Shown here piece by piece: positions 9,705-19,721 of a stretch of DNA of 64,000 nucleotides (its first letter is position 1; each line of letters opens with the position of its first letter). The DNA is from Pseudomonas sp. dw_612 (GTDB lineage Bacteria; Pseudomonadota; Gammaproteobacteria; Pseudomonadales; Pseudomonadaceae): positions 310,001-374,000 of the forward strand of contig NZ_JAAVVC010000005.1 in NCBI RefSeq assembly GCF_018449725.1, read 5' to 3'. Below the pieces are notes generated by a model. That model saw only the letters and a program-made list of their open reading frames with translations, ran no database searches and was not told the origin of the DNA. The translations under genes were made by a program, and so were the position numbers.

Positions 9705-9738
9705 AAAAAAGGCGCGAGTTCAACTCGCGCCTTTTTTG
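9705..9738. terminator. Bidirectional terminator downstream of secF
   Basis: GGCGCGAGTT (9711-9720) and AACTCGCGCC (9722-9731) form a 10-bp stem flanked by an A run and a T run, so it can stop transcripts of secF on the minus strand. Confidence 0.85.
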
Positions 9739-9764
9739 GCTGACATCAGGAAAAGCGATGGCCG

Positions 9765-10679
9765 TTATGGACGGTCGTCGACTTCCTTCTCGGAAGCCGC
9801 AGGAGGAATCAGATCCTCGCTGCTCAGGTTCAGCCAGATCAGCACCACGTTCGCGATGTAGATCGACGAGTAGGTACCCGCCAGAACACCGATGAACAGG
9901 GCGATGGAGAAGCCAAACAGGTTGTCGCCACCGAAGAACAGCAGTGCTGCGATCGCCAGCAAGGTGGAGATCGACGTCGCCATGGTCCGCAGCAGGGTTT
10001 GCGTGGTCGAGATGTTGATGTTCTCGATCAGGCTGGCCTTGCGTAGAACCCGGAAGTTCTCACGAACCCGGTCGAATACCACGATGGTGTCGTTCAGCGA
10101 GTAACCGATAATCGCCAGCACCGCCGCCAGTACCGTCAGATCGAAGGTGATCTGGAAGAACGACAGGATACCGATGGTCACGATCACGTCGTGGATCAGC
10201 GAAACAATGGCGCCGACCGCGAATTTCCACTGAAAGCGGAAAGCCAGGTAGATCAGGATGCCGCCCAGCGCCATCAGCATGCCGAGGCCGCCCTGGTCGC
10301 GCAGCTCTTCACCCACCTGCGGGCCGACGAACTCGACGCGCTTGACCGTCGCCGGGTTATCGCCGCCCACCTTCAGCAGCGCTTCAGCGACCTGGTGACC
10401 CAGTTGCGGGTCTTCGCCAGGCATACGCACCAGCAGATCAGTCGTCGCGCCAAAGCTCTGCACGATGGCTTCGTGGTAACCCGACTCAGAGAGTTGGGTA
10501 CGCACCTTGGACACATCGGCCGGACGCTCGTAGGTCAGCTCGATGAGCGTACCGCCGGTGAAGTCCAGGCCCCAGTTCATGCCCTTGTGCCAGCAACTGA
10601 ACAACGCCAGTGCGGTAAGGAACAATGTGACGCCGAACGCGAAGTTGCGAACGCCCATGAAGTTGATTGTACGTAACAT
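9765..10679 (-). CDS. secF: Protein translocase subunit SecF
   Basis: The 304-residue membrane protein has the SecF features: N-terminal helix with NFMGVRNFAFGVTLFLTALALF, the conserved GLDFTGGTLIEL segment, a periplasmic loop, and five further helices including FDLTVLAAVLAIIGYSLNDTIVVFDRVRENFR. With SecD and YajC it pulls exported proteins through SecYEG using the proton gradient. It follows secD by 9 bases. Confidence 0.97.
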   Translation of the reverse strand: MLRTINFMGVRNFAFGVTLFLTALALFSCWHKGMNWGLDFTGGTLIELTYERPADVSKVRTQLSESGYHEAIVQSFGATTDLLVRMPGEDPQLGHQVAEALLKVGGDNPATVKRVEFVGPQVGEELRDQGGLGMLMALGGILIYLAFRFQWKFAVGAIVSLIHDVIVTIGILSFFQITFDLTVLAAVLAIIGYSLNDTIVVFDRVRENFRVLRKASLIENINISTTQTLLRTMATSISTLLAIAALLFFGGDNLFGFSIALFIGVLAGTYSSIYIANVVLIWLNLSSEDLIPPAASEKEVDDRP

Positions 10680-10688
10680 GGCAGCCCC

Positions 10689-12557
10689 TTAAATCCACAA
10701 CTTCTTGAAGTCCCGACCGCCGAAGATCAGGTTGACCATCGCGCGGGTCACCATGATGGCCGTGAACATCGAGGTAAAGATCCCGAGGGACATGGTCACT
10801 GCGAAGCCTTTGACGGGACCGGTGCCCATCGCAAACAGAATCCCGCCGACCAACAGTGTTGTCAGGTTGGCGTCGAGAATCGCGGTGAACGCCCGGCCGA
10901 AGCCTTCGTTGATTGCCCGTTGTACGGTCATGCCCGCCGCGATCTCTTCACGAATCCGCGAGAAGATCAGCACGTTGGCGTCGACGGCCATACCCATGGT
11001 CAATACGATACCGGCGATACCCGGCAGGGTCAGCGTTGCACCCAGCAGCGACATCAAGGCCAGCAGCAGCACCATGTTCACGCCCAGCGCGACGGTGGCG
11101 ATGATGCCGAAGAAGCGGTAGATGGCGATGATGAACAGCGAGACAAACAGCATGCCCCACAGCGATGCATCGATACCTTTGGTGATGTTGTCGGCACCCA
11201 GGCTCGGGCCAATGGTGCGCTCTTCAGCGAAGTACATCGGTGCAGCCAGACCACCGGCACGCAGCAACAGCGCCAGTTCGGACGACTCGCCCTGGCCGTT
11301 CAGGCCCGTGATGCGGAACTGAGCACCCAGCGGCGACTGGATGGTCGCCAGGCTGATGATCTTCTTCTCTTCTTTGAACGTTTGCACCGCGACGTCTTTC
11401 TCGACGCCATCCACCACTTGCTTGGTGTAAGTGGTGACAGGGCGTTGCTCGATGAAGATCACCGCCATGCTGCGACCGACGTTGCTGCGAGTCGCACGAC
11501 TCATCAGCTCGCCGCCGTGGCCATCCAGACGGATGTTCACTTCTGGCGTGCCGTGCTCGCCGAAGCCAGCCTTGGCGTCAGTTACTTGGTCACCCGTGAT
11601 GATCAGGCCACGCTCGATCTGTGCCGGCGGACGCTTGCCTTCACGGAACTCGAACGATTCGGAAGTGGCTTTCGAAGCACCCGGCTCTGCAGCCAGACGG
11701 AACTCAAGGTTGGCCGTCTTGCCGAGGATACGCTTGGCTTCTGCGGTGTCCTGCACGCCCGGCAGCTCAACCACGATGCGGTTGGCGCCCTGACGCTGAA
11801 CGATCGGCTCAGCAACACCCAGCTCGTTGACGCGGTTACGTACCGTGGTCAAGTTCTGCTTGATGGAGTATTCGCGGATTTCCGCCAGCTTGGCTGGGGT
11901 CATCGCCAGACGCAGCACCGGTTGACCATTCAGGTCGGCCGGAACAATGTCGAAATCGTTGAAGTTCTTGCGGACCAGCGCACGGGCTTGTTCGCGGGTT
12001 GCTTCATCAGTGAAGCCCAACTGAATGGCACCGCCGAGTTGCGGCAGGCTGCGATAGCGCAGTTTCTCTTTACGCAACAGACTTTTGACGTCGCCTTCGT
12101 AGACTTTCAGGCGTGCGTCGAGGGCTTTGTCCATGTCCACTTCCAGCAGGAAGTGCACACCACCGGACAAGTCCAGACCCAGCTTCATCGGGTGCGCGCC
12201 GAGGCTGCGCAGCCATTGCGGGGTGGTTTGTGCCAGGTTCAGTGCAACGACGTAGTCATCACCCAATGCCTTGCGCACGACGTCCTTGGCTGGCAACTGG
12301 TCTTCAGCCTTGGTCAGGCGAATCAGGCCGCCCTTGCCGTTGGCCGACAGCGTGGCTGCCTTGACGTTGATCCCGGATTCCTTGAGCGCAGTGCTCACAC
12401 GGTCCAGATCAGCCTGATTGACCAACAGCGCAGTGCTTGCACCGCTGACCTGAATGGCCGGGTCATCAGGGTAAAGATTGGGAGCGGAATAAATCAGACC
12501 GACCGCCAGCACCGCCAGGATCAGAATGTATTTCCACAGAGGGTATTTGTTCAGCAT
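10689..12557 (-). CDS. secD: Protein translocase subunit SecD
   Basis: The protein (622 residues from the ATG at 12557) has one N-terminal helix (YILILAVLAVGLIYSAPNLYP), the GLDLSGGVHFLLEVD motif, a large periplasmic region and five C-terminal helices with GIAGIVLTMGMAVDANVLIFSRIREE. A GTG three bases upstream could also start it. It forms the secDF-yajC export-motor operon with its neighbours; secF follows after 9 bases. Confidence 0.97.
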   Translation of the reverse strand: MLNKYPLWKYILILAVLAVGLIYSAPNLYPDDPAIQVSGASTALLVNQADLDRVSTALKESGINVKAATLSANGKGGLIRLTKAEDQLPAKDVVRKALGDDYVVALNLAQTTPQWLRSLGAHPMKLGLDLSGGVHFLLEVDMDKALDARLKVYEGDVKSLLRKEKLRYRSLPQLGGAIQLGFTDEATREQARALVRKNFNDFDIVPADLNGQPVLRLAMTPAKLAEIREYSIKQNLTTVRNRVNELGVAEPIVQRQGANRIVVELPGVQDTAEAKRILGKTANLEFRLAAEPGASKATSESFEFREGKRPPAQIERGLIITGDQVTDAKAGFGEHGTPEVNIRLDGHGGELMSRATRSNVGRSMAVIFIEQRPVTTYTKQVVDGVEKDVAVQTFKEEKKIISLATIQSPLGAQFRITGLNGQGESSELALLLRAGGLAAPMYFAEERTIGPSLGADNITKGIDASLWGMLFVSLFIIAIYRFFGIIATVALGVNMVLLLALMSLLGATLTLPGIAGIVLTMGMAVDANVLIFSRIREEIAAGMTVQRAINEGFGRAFTAILDANLTTLLVGGILFAMGTGPVKGFAVTMSLGIFTSMFTAIMVTRAMVNLIFGGRDFKKLWI

Positions 12558-12577
12558 CACGCCGCCCGCTTATGACG

Positions 12578-12598
12578 CGGGGCGCCTTGCGCGCCCCG
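12578..12598 (-). other. GC-rich hairpin between yajC and secD
   Basis: CGGGGCGC and GCGCCCCG form an 8-bp stem with a 5-base loop. There is no T run, so it is more likely an RNA processing or stabilising element than a terminator. Confidence 0.4.
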
Positions 12599-12620
12599 TC
12601 GATTGAGTAGAAGTTGAAAC

Positions 12621-12959
12621 TTAGATCGCTTTTAGCGTGCCTTTTGGCAGCGTGGCCGCGATGGCGCCTTTCTGGAACTTCATTTCCACGGTGTCGGAAA
12701 CTTCCAGAACCACGAAATCGTCTGCCACTTTAGTGATCTTGCCGGCGATACCACCGGTGGTCACAACTTCGTCGCCTTTTTGCAGGCTGCCGAGCAGGTT
12801 CTTCTGTTCTTTGGCGCGCTTGGCCTGTGGACGCCAGATCATCAGGTAGAAGATGACCAGGAAACCGACCAGGAAAATCCACTCAAAACCGCCGCCCAGT
12901 GGGCCTGCAGCTGCCGGTGCAGCAGCGTCGGCCATGGCATTAGAGATAAAAAAGCTCAT
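12621..12959 (-). CDS. yajC: Preprotein translocase accessory subunit YajC
   Basis: The 112-residue protein has one membrane helix (FEWIFLVGFLVIFYLMIWRPQ) followed by a positively charged segment (KRAKEQKNLLGSLQKGDEVVTTGGI), the YajC pattern. YajC associates with SecDF in the inner membrane. It lies between tgt and secD on the same strand, the canonical order. Confidence 0.96.
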   Translation of the reverse strand: MSFFISNAMADAAAPAAAGPLGGGFEWIFLVGFLVIFYLMIWRPQAKRAKEQKNLLGSLQKGDEVVTTGGIAGKITKVADDFVVLEVSDTVEMKFQKGAIAATLPKGTLKAI

Positions 12960-13002
12960 TTAGCACTCCAGTTGCAAATGTTGAATCTTGGGGTCAGAAA
13001 AC

Positions 13003-15188
<2,186 letters not shown>

Positions 15189-15253
15189 GATCGAGTTCGT
15201 CTAGCAGGGGCCGGGAGTCTAGCCGAAATAGTGAAAATTCTCTATGTACCTGA

Positions 15254-15282
15254 TTGACCGACGGTAATCTCATCTCTATACT
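15254..15282 (+). promoter_or_regulatory. Sigma70 promoter of tRNA-Leu
   Basis: TTGACC (15254-15259) and TATACT (15277-15282) are separated by exactly 17 bases and end 13 bases before the tRNA 5' end. Confidence 0.85.
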
Positions 15283-15295
15283 TCGCCGCCATTGA

Positions 15296-15380
15296 GCCCT
15301 GATGGCGGAATTGGTAGACGCGGCGGATTCAAAATCCGTTTTCGCAAGAAGTGGGAGTTCGAGTCTCCCTCGGGGCACCA
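15296..15380 (+). tRNA. tRNA-Leu(CAA)
   Basis: The 85-base class II tRNA has a 7-bp acceptor stem (GCCCTGA with TCGGGGC, one wobble), anticodon loop TTCAAAA with anticodon CAA at 15330-15332, a long variable arm (TTTCGCAAGAAG region), a T arm with GTTCGAGTC, and an encoded CCA end at 15378-15380. It reads UUG leucine codons. It has its own promoter and terminator. Confidence 0.97.
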
Positions 15381-15389
15381 AAATTAAGA

Positions 15390-15418
15390 AAGGTCTTGCT
15401 TTGCAAGGCCTTTTTTTT
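15390..15418 (+). terminator. Rho-independent terminator of tRNA-Leu
   Basis: AAGGTCTTGC and GCAAGGCCTT form a 10-bp stem with one GU pair and a 3-base loop, followed by a T run. Confidence 0.85.
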
Positions 15419-15453
15419 CGTCTGTAGAAAAGTGCCCGGCACCCCACAACCCC

Positions 15454-15490
15454 GTAGGAGCTGCCGAAGGCTGCGATCTTTTGATCTTGC
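15454..15490. repeat. Single REP, TAGGAGCTGCCGAAGG family
   Basis: GTAGGAGCTGCCGAAGGCTG continues into CGATCTTTTGATCTTGCC, matching the other members at 337, 6236 and 58929. No inverted partner is seen here. Confidence 0.75.
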
Positions 15491-15544
15491 CTTTAAAGCG
15501 CCACACCCCAAACCCGCCCAGCCAACGAATCAAGGATTCACACA

Positions 15545-15874
15545 ATGGAATTGCCACTGGAAACCGTTGCCCTGTTCGCCCTCAAGCTGGCTTATGAGCG
15601 CGAGGGGGAAAGCCCGATTCTGCGGGATGACCCGATCATGAGTGATTATGAGCGGGAGGTTTTTGGGTTGCTGGTGCGGCGGCGGGATGTTGAGGGGATT
15701 CAGTTTCGGGTGGGGCATTGTGTTGGGTTGGCGTTGGAGGCTATCGGCGGAGCCGACACAGTTTTGGGTCACGAACTGCATAGGTTGGTGGTGAATTTCA
15801 GCGCAGCGCGGACGATGGATCAGCTTGATAACCCGCTCGTCGCACTTAAGGACTACCTGAAAGACATTGTGTAA
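15545..15874 (+). CDS. Hypothetical protein, 109 residues
   Basis: The ORF encodes a small acidic soluble protein starting MELPLETVALFALKLAYERE with no signal peptide or membrane segment. I do not recognise a domain. It follows tRNA-Leu on the same strand, with a weak ribosome site (AAGGA about 14 bases upstream). The GC content of its second half drops toward that of the deaminase patch. It could be the last core gene before the accessory patch or its first member. Confidence 0.6.
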   Translation: MELPLETVALFALKLAYEREGESPILRDDPIMSDYEREVFGLLVRRRDVEGIQFRVGHCVGLALEAIGGADTVLGHELHRLVVNFSAARTMDQLDNPLVALKDYLKDIV

Positions 15875-16023
15875 GTGCTCAACCACGTGAACAACGGAAA
15901 TTCCGATCCACTACAGACGCTAATCTTGGTTGCCTGACCTTACTGAAAAAGAGAACGAACCACTTCCTCCACGTCGAAAAACGAAGAAAACAGGATCGTT
16001 CTAGATTTTCTAAAAAAAACGCC

Positions 16024-16269
16024 TCAAAAAAAACGAGAGCGCTGAAGAATTCGTTGAATTAGCTGTGCCTGAGAACCAGACGAACGATTTTGTGGAAAAG
16101 ACAACACTACGCTTCGTACGGGGACGACCTCTGCGATTGCCCTGCTCGGAGTGAAGTCAGCTTCGCAGCCACCCACATCGCCGCTAATCTTGGCGGAGTT
16201 TACGGCCTCAAAACAGAAGGATAGCTGCGCCATTGTCTCAGCTTCGCGTTTTTCTTCTAACCGATCCAT
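16024..16269 (-). CDS. Small unknown ORF downstream of the dCTP deaminase
   Basis: The 81-residue ORF begins 24 bases after the deaminase stop, behind a good ribosome site (AAGGAG about 7 bases before the ATG), so it is probably cotranscribed. It starts MDRLEEKREAETMAQLSF and has no recognisable domain. It ends in a run of eight T (QRSRFF then TGA); removing one T would extend the frame by dozens of codons into a phenylalanine-rich tail. It may therefore be intact, phase-variable or a remnant. A function cannot be assigned. Confidence 0.5.
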   Translation of the reverse strand: MDRLEEKREAETMAQLSFCFEAVNSAKISGDVGGCEADFTPSRAIAEVVPVRSVVLSFPQNRSSGSQAQLIQRILQRSRFF

Positions 16270-16293
16270 ACAAAGCTCCTTCGCTACTGGCCT

Positions 16294-17862
16294 TTAAAGG
16301 CGGCAGGATTCTAGACCTTTCACTACTAATCCTTCAAGAGTAGAGACCGCCTCCATTGAGATACGTGCCACTGGTTCCGCATCTCTTAGGATCATGCGCC
16401 CATCTTTTTTCCGACCAGCGGGATGGGCGGAAAAGAATTTGAGGAACCGCGATGGCGCCACGCCATCGAAAGGGAGCACGCGCACCTTCGAGGTATCACT
16501 CTCATTCTCGGTTATAGCATCCTGATGCAGTCTGGTAGCAAGACTCTTACGGTAAGGCTCTAGAAAAATCACTTCTTTAATACCAGCCGCCACTAAATGC
16601 CGAGCACACGAATGGCAGGGATACGTGGTGACAAATAATTTCCCATTTCGAATTTTTGTGCCATCTGTTGCTCCTGCATTCAGCAAAGCGTGCATTTCAG
16701 CATGTACAGCTCTAGAAAACTCAATCAAACTCTTAAGTTGAGTTTTACTTCTAATGACTAGTAAAGCCGCATCCTTTTTATCGGGAGATATGATTTCTGA
16801 CTCAATTAGCTTATCCACGATGTAATTGGATATTGCTTTCTTCTCCTGATCATTTGAACAAATACCACCCCCCATATTCCAACACCGACGATCTTCATCA
16901 GAACTGAGTCCGTCGCCCTCTGTCTGATACAGTCCTCCGAATGCTTTAGGAACATCATTCCATCCCGTCGACATCAACTCCCCTTCTTTACTAGTAATTG
17001 CAGCGCCAACTTGTCTGGAAAGACACGCTGAATTCCTAGCTGCCGAAAAAGCAGCATACATTGCGCGCTCATTAACTGTTGGAGTTGCAATTACGGTCCC
17101 CAGCATCAAATCCAAAAAGCGTCTTACTCTACTTATTCGATGTGAATCGGTTGTCTTCTCAACGCGCAGAAAAAAATCGGACTGGGGGAATGTATCCTCA
17201 ACGCGCTGGCCGTAATCTATCTCTTCGCCTGAATCACGGTCAATAAGATCATGAATGTTCTCATTTTTTGATTCACTTTCAAGTTTAGCTATACGCATTT
17301 CAATAGGAGAATAGACACCTACTACATACAACATTTCTCCATAGATTGATCGCAATAGACGTAGCTCGTCGACATGCTTCACAGAATCAATAATATGGCA
17401 CCATTTCAACGTCACATTCGGCACTAAAACATCATCAGCATCATCCTTAAATAGGTCAGGATGCTCGGATTTTTTTGCAGCAGTAGCTTTCGCTTGCTCA
17501 CCGGCTCGGGCAACACTTATTCTCCTAACCGCCAGTTTCGCTAATACTTCATTCCCATGTTCTCTGCGCAACTCGTTTCCAGCTTCAATGAGTTCTTGAG
17601 TTGAGCCTTCGGGACCGATACCTTTATGACTTCGTATCTCGTCACTCAGAGTGATTATCTCTACATATTCATAGCCGTAATCCGTACTTAGCAGAAGCTC
17701 TTTGAAATTTTTAGCAACCTCGTGTAATGGCGTCCCCAAAGGGCCACACAAAGCAATTACGACTTGTGGAGTTAATGTCTTTTCAATCGCAAGCACGTCA
17801 TCAAAGCCGCTACCAATGCTTGTTCCTCCTACTACACGAAGCCCTGCTTCGACAGCTGCCAT
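16294..17862 (-). CDS. Anti-phage dCTP deaminase (AvcD-like)
   Basis: The 522-residue protein joins an N-terminal nucleotide-kinase-like region to a C-terminal deoxycytidylate deaminase domain. Seen in sequence: a glycine loop GPLGT at residues 40-44 without the Walker lysine; SRQVGAAI at 282-289; the zinc site HAE at 387-389 and PCHSC at 415-419. Such two-domain proteins (AvcD) deaminate dCTP/dCMP during infection and starve phages of dC nucleotides. The long linker, Cys327 and Cys335 cluster and N-terminal half distinguish it from housekeeping dCMP deaminase. AAGGA precedes the ATG by about 10 bases. Base composition is clearly AT-richer than its neighbours, which suggests horizontal gain. 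Family assignment is strong; activity is inferred. Confidence 0.85.
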   Translation of the reverse strand: MAAVEAGLRVVGGTSIGSGFDDVLAIEKTLTPQVVIALCGPLGTPLHEVAKNFKELLLSTDYGYEYVEIITLSDEIRSHKGIGPEGSTQELIEAGNELRREHGNEVLAKLAVRRISVARAGEQAKATAAKKSEHPDLFKDDADDVLVPNVTLKWCHIIDSVKHVDELRLLRSIYGEMLYVVGVYSPIEMRIAKLESESKNENIHDLIDRDSGEEIDYGQRVEDTFPQSDFFLRVEKTTDSHRISRVRRFLDLMLGTVIATPTVNERAMYAAFSAARNSACLSRQVGAAITSKEGELMSTGWNDVPKAFGGLYQTEGDGLSSDEDRRCWNMGGGICSNDQEKKAISNYIVDKLIESEIISPDKKDAALLVIRSKTQLKSLIEFSRAVHAEMHALLNAGATDGTKIRNGKLFVTTYPCHSCARHLVAAGIKEVIFLEPYRKSLATRLHQDAITENESDTSKVRVLPFDGVAPSRFLKFFSAHPAGRKKDGRMILRDAEPVARISMEAVSTLEGLVVKGLESCRL

Positions 17863-18150
17863 GAGTCACATCCTTTTTGTTGTAATTGTACCTTTTGATT
17901 AATGGTACGCCGCCACCGATCCGATTACCTTTTCGACCAAATATATCTCGGTGTCTATCTTATAGCTTGGAAAAAGCTACTCAGCTTATGCAATTTAAGA
18001 ATTAAAATCTCGGTCAGTCTTCAATTGTTGTTCTGCATGCCAATTTTCACCCGCTATTCACTAGCCTCGGGAGAATAGAGGAAGGTAATAGGTGCGCAAA
18101 TAAGACGTTTCTGAAATGGCTGTAGGCTTTTTTATGCACTCCTCCGTGAA
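17863..18150 (-). other. Noncoding AT-rich leader of the dCTP deaminase; candidate AvcI-type RNA position
   Basis: About 290 bases 5' of the deaminase contain no credible ORF. On the minus strand there is a hairpin TAGCTT-5nt-AAGCTA (17979-17963) and a second one, GTACC-11nt-GGTAC (17908-17888), just before the ribosome site. In known avcID loci the inhibitor AvcI is an RNA encoded here on the same strand. Sequence alone does not prove that an RNA is made; I recognise position, not sequence. Confidence 0.3.
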
Positions 18151-18224
18151 GGGGAATTCAACAAAAAAGCTGACCAGGAATTTCGAAGGTTGCAGGAAAA
18201 TGGACTGCAAGATACCCTCTCACC

Positions 18225-18459
18225 GTCGCTGCCAATTCAGCGACCGGGCTTGGTAACCCGAGGTAAATCACTGCGCAACAGTGCCATGCGTTCGCAGGCG
18301 CTTTTTTTTCGCCTGCGATCTGCGTTATGGCGGCTGTGCGTGGGACGTCTTCGGACGTGCCGGTTTCCTTGATTTCCCGGTTTACCAACCTGCGCACAGC
18401 TGCCACCCATTCGCTTGGTAACGAATTGTGGCGGCTCTTCAAATTAAGGAGCTCTTGCA
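18225..18459 (+). ncRNA. Structured 5' leader upstream of the DUF3077-type gene
   Basis: The stretch contains nested palindromes: CGCAGGCG/CGCCTGCG (18293-18300 and 18310-18317), a long-range stem GCTGTGCG/CGCACAGC (18333-18340 and 18393-18400) enclosing ACGTC-TTCG-GACGT (18345-18358, a UUCG tetraloop). I recall very similar leaders ahead of small DUF3077/DUF6124 genes in other fluorescent pseudomonads, which suggests a cis-acting RNA family. The open frame on the opposite strand (18158-18460) is probably an artefact of this structure. Confidence 0.5.
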
Positions 18460-18570
18460 ATGCGCAGCATCAATCCGTACAAAATCTGGCTTTCCCCTCT
18501 ACGCAATTCCCCATCGCGTAACGCTTCCACCCTCCCCCACAGCCTCTCCACCACCGGAGAAGCCCAATGA
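18460..18570 (+). CDS. Possible 36-residue leader peptide, coupled to the next gene
   Basis: ATG at 18460 follows AAGGAGC by 7 bases and opens a frame of 36 codons beginning MRSINPYKIWLSPLRNS. It ends at TGA 18568-18570, which overlaps the ATG of the DUF3077-type gene as ATGA. The good ribosome site and exact stop-start overlap point to a translated leader. No homology is known to me. Confidence 0.5.
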   Translation: MRSINPYKIWLSPLRNSPSRNASTLPHSLSTTGEAQ

Positions 18571-18878
18571 CCGATCAACCCGAACTCAAAACCATCGGCC
18601 TGACCCCGGCCCTCTATTGCGCAGACCACGCGCTGTTCCACATCACTCGCGATGTGCCGCTTGGTGATGCGTTGTCCATGGCTTCGGACTTTCTGTTTCT
18701 GGCCAAGGCGCTGACCAAAGAGGCTGCCTATAACCGGGATACCGATACTCACGCCTGGGCTGCGCATTATTTGACGTCGATGAGTAAGGCGGTGGTGGAT
18801 GATGCGGTGAAGGTGTTGACGCGGGGGCGTGCTTCGACTGTGCCGCCTAAGCGGGCGGCGGAGAAGGTTGAGGAGTAG
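18567..18878 (+). CDS. DUF3077/DUF6124-family small protein
   Basis: The 103-residue soluble protein has the pattern LFHITRDVPLGDALSMASDFLFLAKALTKEA followed by AWAAHYLTSMSKAVVDDAVKVL, typical of the short Pseudomonas-specific DUF3077/DUF6124 proteins. Function is unknown; these genes occur in several copies per genome behind similar structured leaders. GGAG lies 7 bases before the ATG. A REP pair and a terminator follow. Confidence 0.75.
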   Translation: MTDQPELKTIGLTPALYCADHALFHITRDVPLGDALSMASDFLFLAKALTKEAAYNRDTDTHAWAAHYLTSMSKAVVDDAVKVLTRGRASTVPPKRAAEKVEE

Positions 18879-18940
18879 CGGCTGGGGGATGTGCTTGCGA
18901 TGGGGTTGTATCAGTTGGGTTAGGTGTTGGCTGGTATATC

Positions 18941-19043
18941 GCTTTCGCGAGCAAGCTCTGCTCCTACGGGGGGGGCGGGGTTGTGTCAGTTGGTTTCGGT
19001 ACTGGCTGGACTGGCGCTTTCGCGAGCAAGCCCGCTCCCACAT
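18941..19043. repeat. Two REP copies in direct orientation, GGAGCGGGCTTGCTCGCG family
   Basis: CTTTCGCGAGCAAGCTCTGC at 18943 and CTTTCGCGAGCAAGCCCGCT at 19017 are in the same orientation, unlike the inverted pairs elsewhere. The first copy is diverged. Confidence 0.75.
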
Positions 19044-19065
19044 TTTGGATTGAGTTTAGGCAGTT

Positions 19066-19093
19066 GGAGCCCCGAGTTTTCGGGGCTTTTTTG
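19066..19093 (+). terminator. Rho-independent terminator
   Basis: AGCCCCGA (19068-19075) pairs with TCGGGGCT (19080-19087), followed by TTTTT; it closes the DUF3077-type gene and faces the convergent PH-domain gene. Confidence 0.8.
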
Positions 19094-19101
19094 GGTTTGG
19101 G

Positions 19102-19470
19102 TCAGAGTAGGTGTTGGGAGATCAGTTTTGATATTTCTACCATCGATGTTCTGCCGGTGAATTCGAACTTCACTCTTCCCAGCGACGAGAAGTAGATCTC
19201 CAGTTCCGAATCCAGGTCGAATGTGCCGGAGGTTTCTACCGAATACGCGACGATGTTTTTGTAGGGCAACGAGGTGAAGTCTTTTTTGCTGCCGGTGATG
19301 CCCTGGACGTTGACGGCGATGATGCGTTTGTTGGTGAACACGACGCCGTCGCGCATGGATTTGTAGGCGTCGATGACGTGTTCGCCGTCGAGCAAAAGGT
19401 CGGCAACGCGTTGGGCGTATTCTTCGTTTTGCTTGAGTTTGAAGAATCCCTTGTTGTTGAAATCAATCAT
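19102..19470 (-). CDS. Bacterial PH-domain protein
   Basis: The 122-residue protein fits the short bacterial PH-domain family: LLLDGEHVIDAYKSMRDGVVFTNKRIIAVNVQGITGSKKDFTSLPYKNIVAYSVETSG is the characteristic beta-sheet segment, followed by a C-terminal helix. The fold may bind lipids or proteins; the target is unknown. Its ATG overlaps the stop of the preceding secreted-protein gene as ATGA, so the two are cotranscribed. Confidence 0.85.
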   Translation of the reverse strand: MIDFNNKGFFKLKQNEEYAQRVADLLLDGEHVIDAYKSMRDGVVFTNKRIIAVNVQGITGSKKDFTSLPYKNIVAYSVETSGTFDLDSELEIYFSSLGRVKFEFTGRTSMVEISKLISQHLL

Positions 19471-19721
19471 TTGTCGCTCCTACTTTTAATGTGTTTCGAT
19501 GCTTCCTGCTGTTTCTTCCCAGCATCGTTGTCGGCCGCGGGGTTGGTGAAGCCGGCCTTGGCGTTTTCTGCCTTGGACTTGTGGATATCGCAGCCTTGGG
19601 TTTCGCTGACTTGGGTGCAGCCGGATTGCTCCAGTTGTTTGCGGTATTTGTCGTTGATGGCGTAGGCCGGGGATTGCGCCGCGATCAGGATGACCAGCGC
19701 CGGCAGGATAGCTTTCTTCAT
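19467..19721 (-). CDS. Small secreted hypothetical protein
   Basis: The 84-residue protein has a signal peptide (MKKAILPALVILIAAQSPAYA, cut after AYA) and a short hydrophilic mature part with two cysteines (SGCTQVSETQGCDIH), likely disulfide-bonded in the periplasm. No domain is recognised. It is coupled to the PH-domain gene by a 4-base overlap. Confidence 0.7.
   Translation of the reverse strand: MKKAILPALVILIAAQSPAYAINDKYRKQLEQSGCTQVSETQGCDIHKSKAENAKAGFTNPAADNDAGKKQQEASKHIKSRSDK

Noticed and set aside
18158..18460. 100-codon minus-strand ORF
   Set aside because: It is the complement of the palindromic RNA leader, has no plausible ribosome site and no recognisable product.
15296..18570. 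tRNA-Leu as the attachment site of an integrated island
   Set aside because: No copy of the tRNA 3' end is seen at the far side of the AT-rich patch, and no integrase is present.
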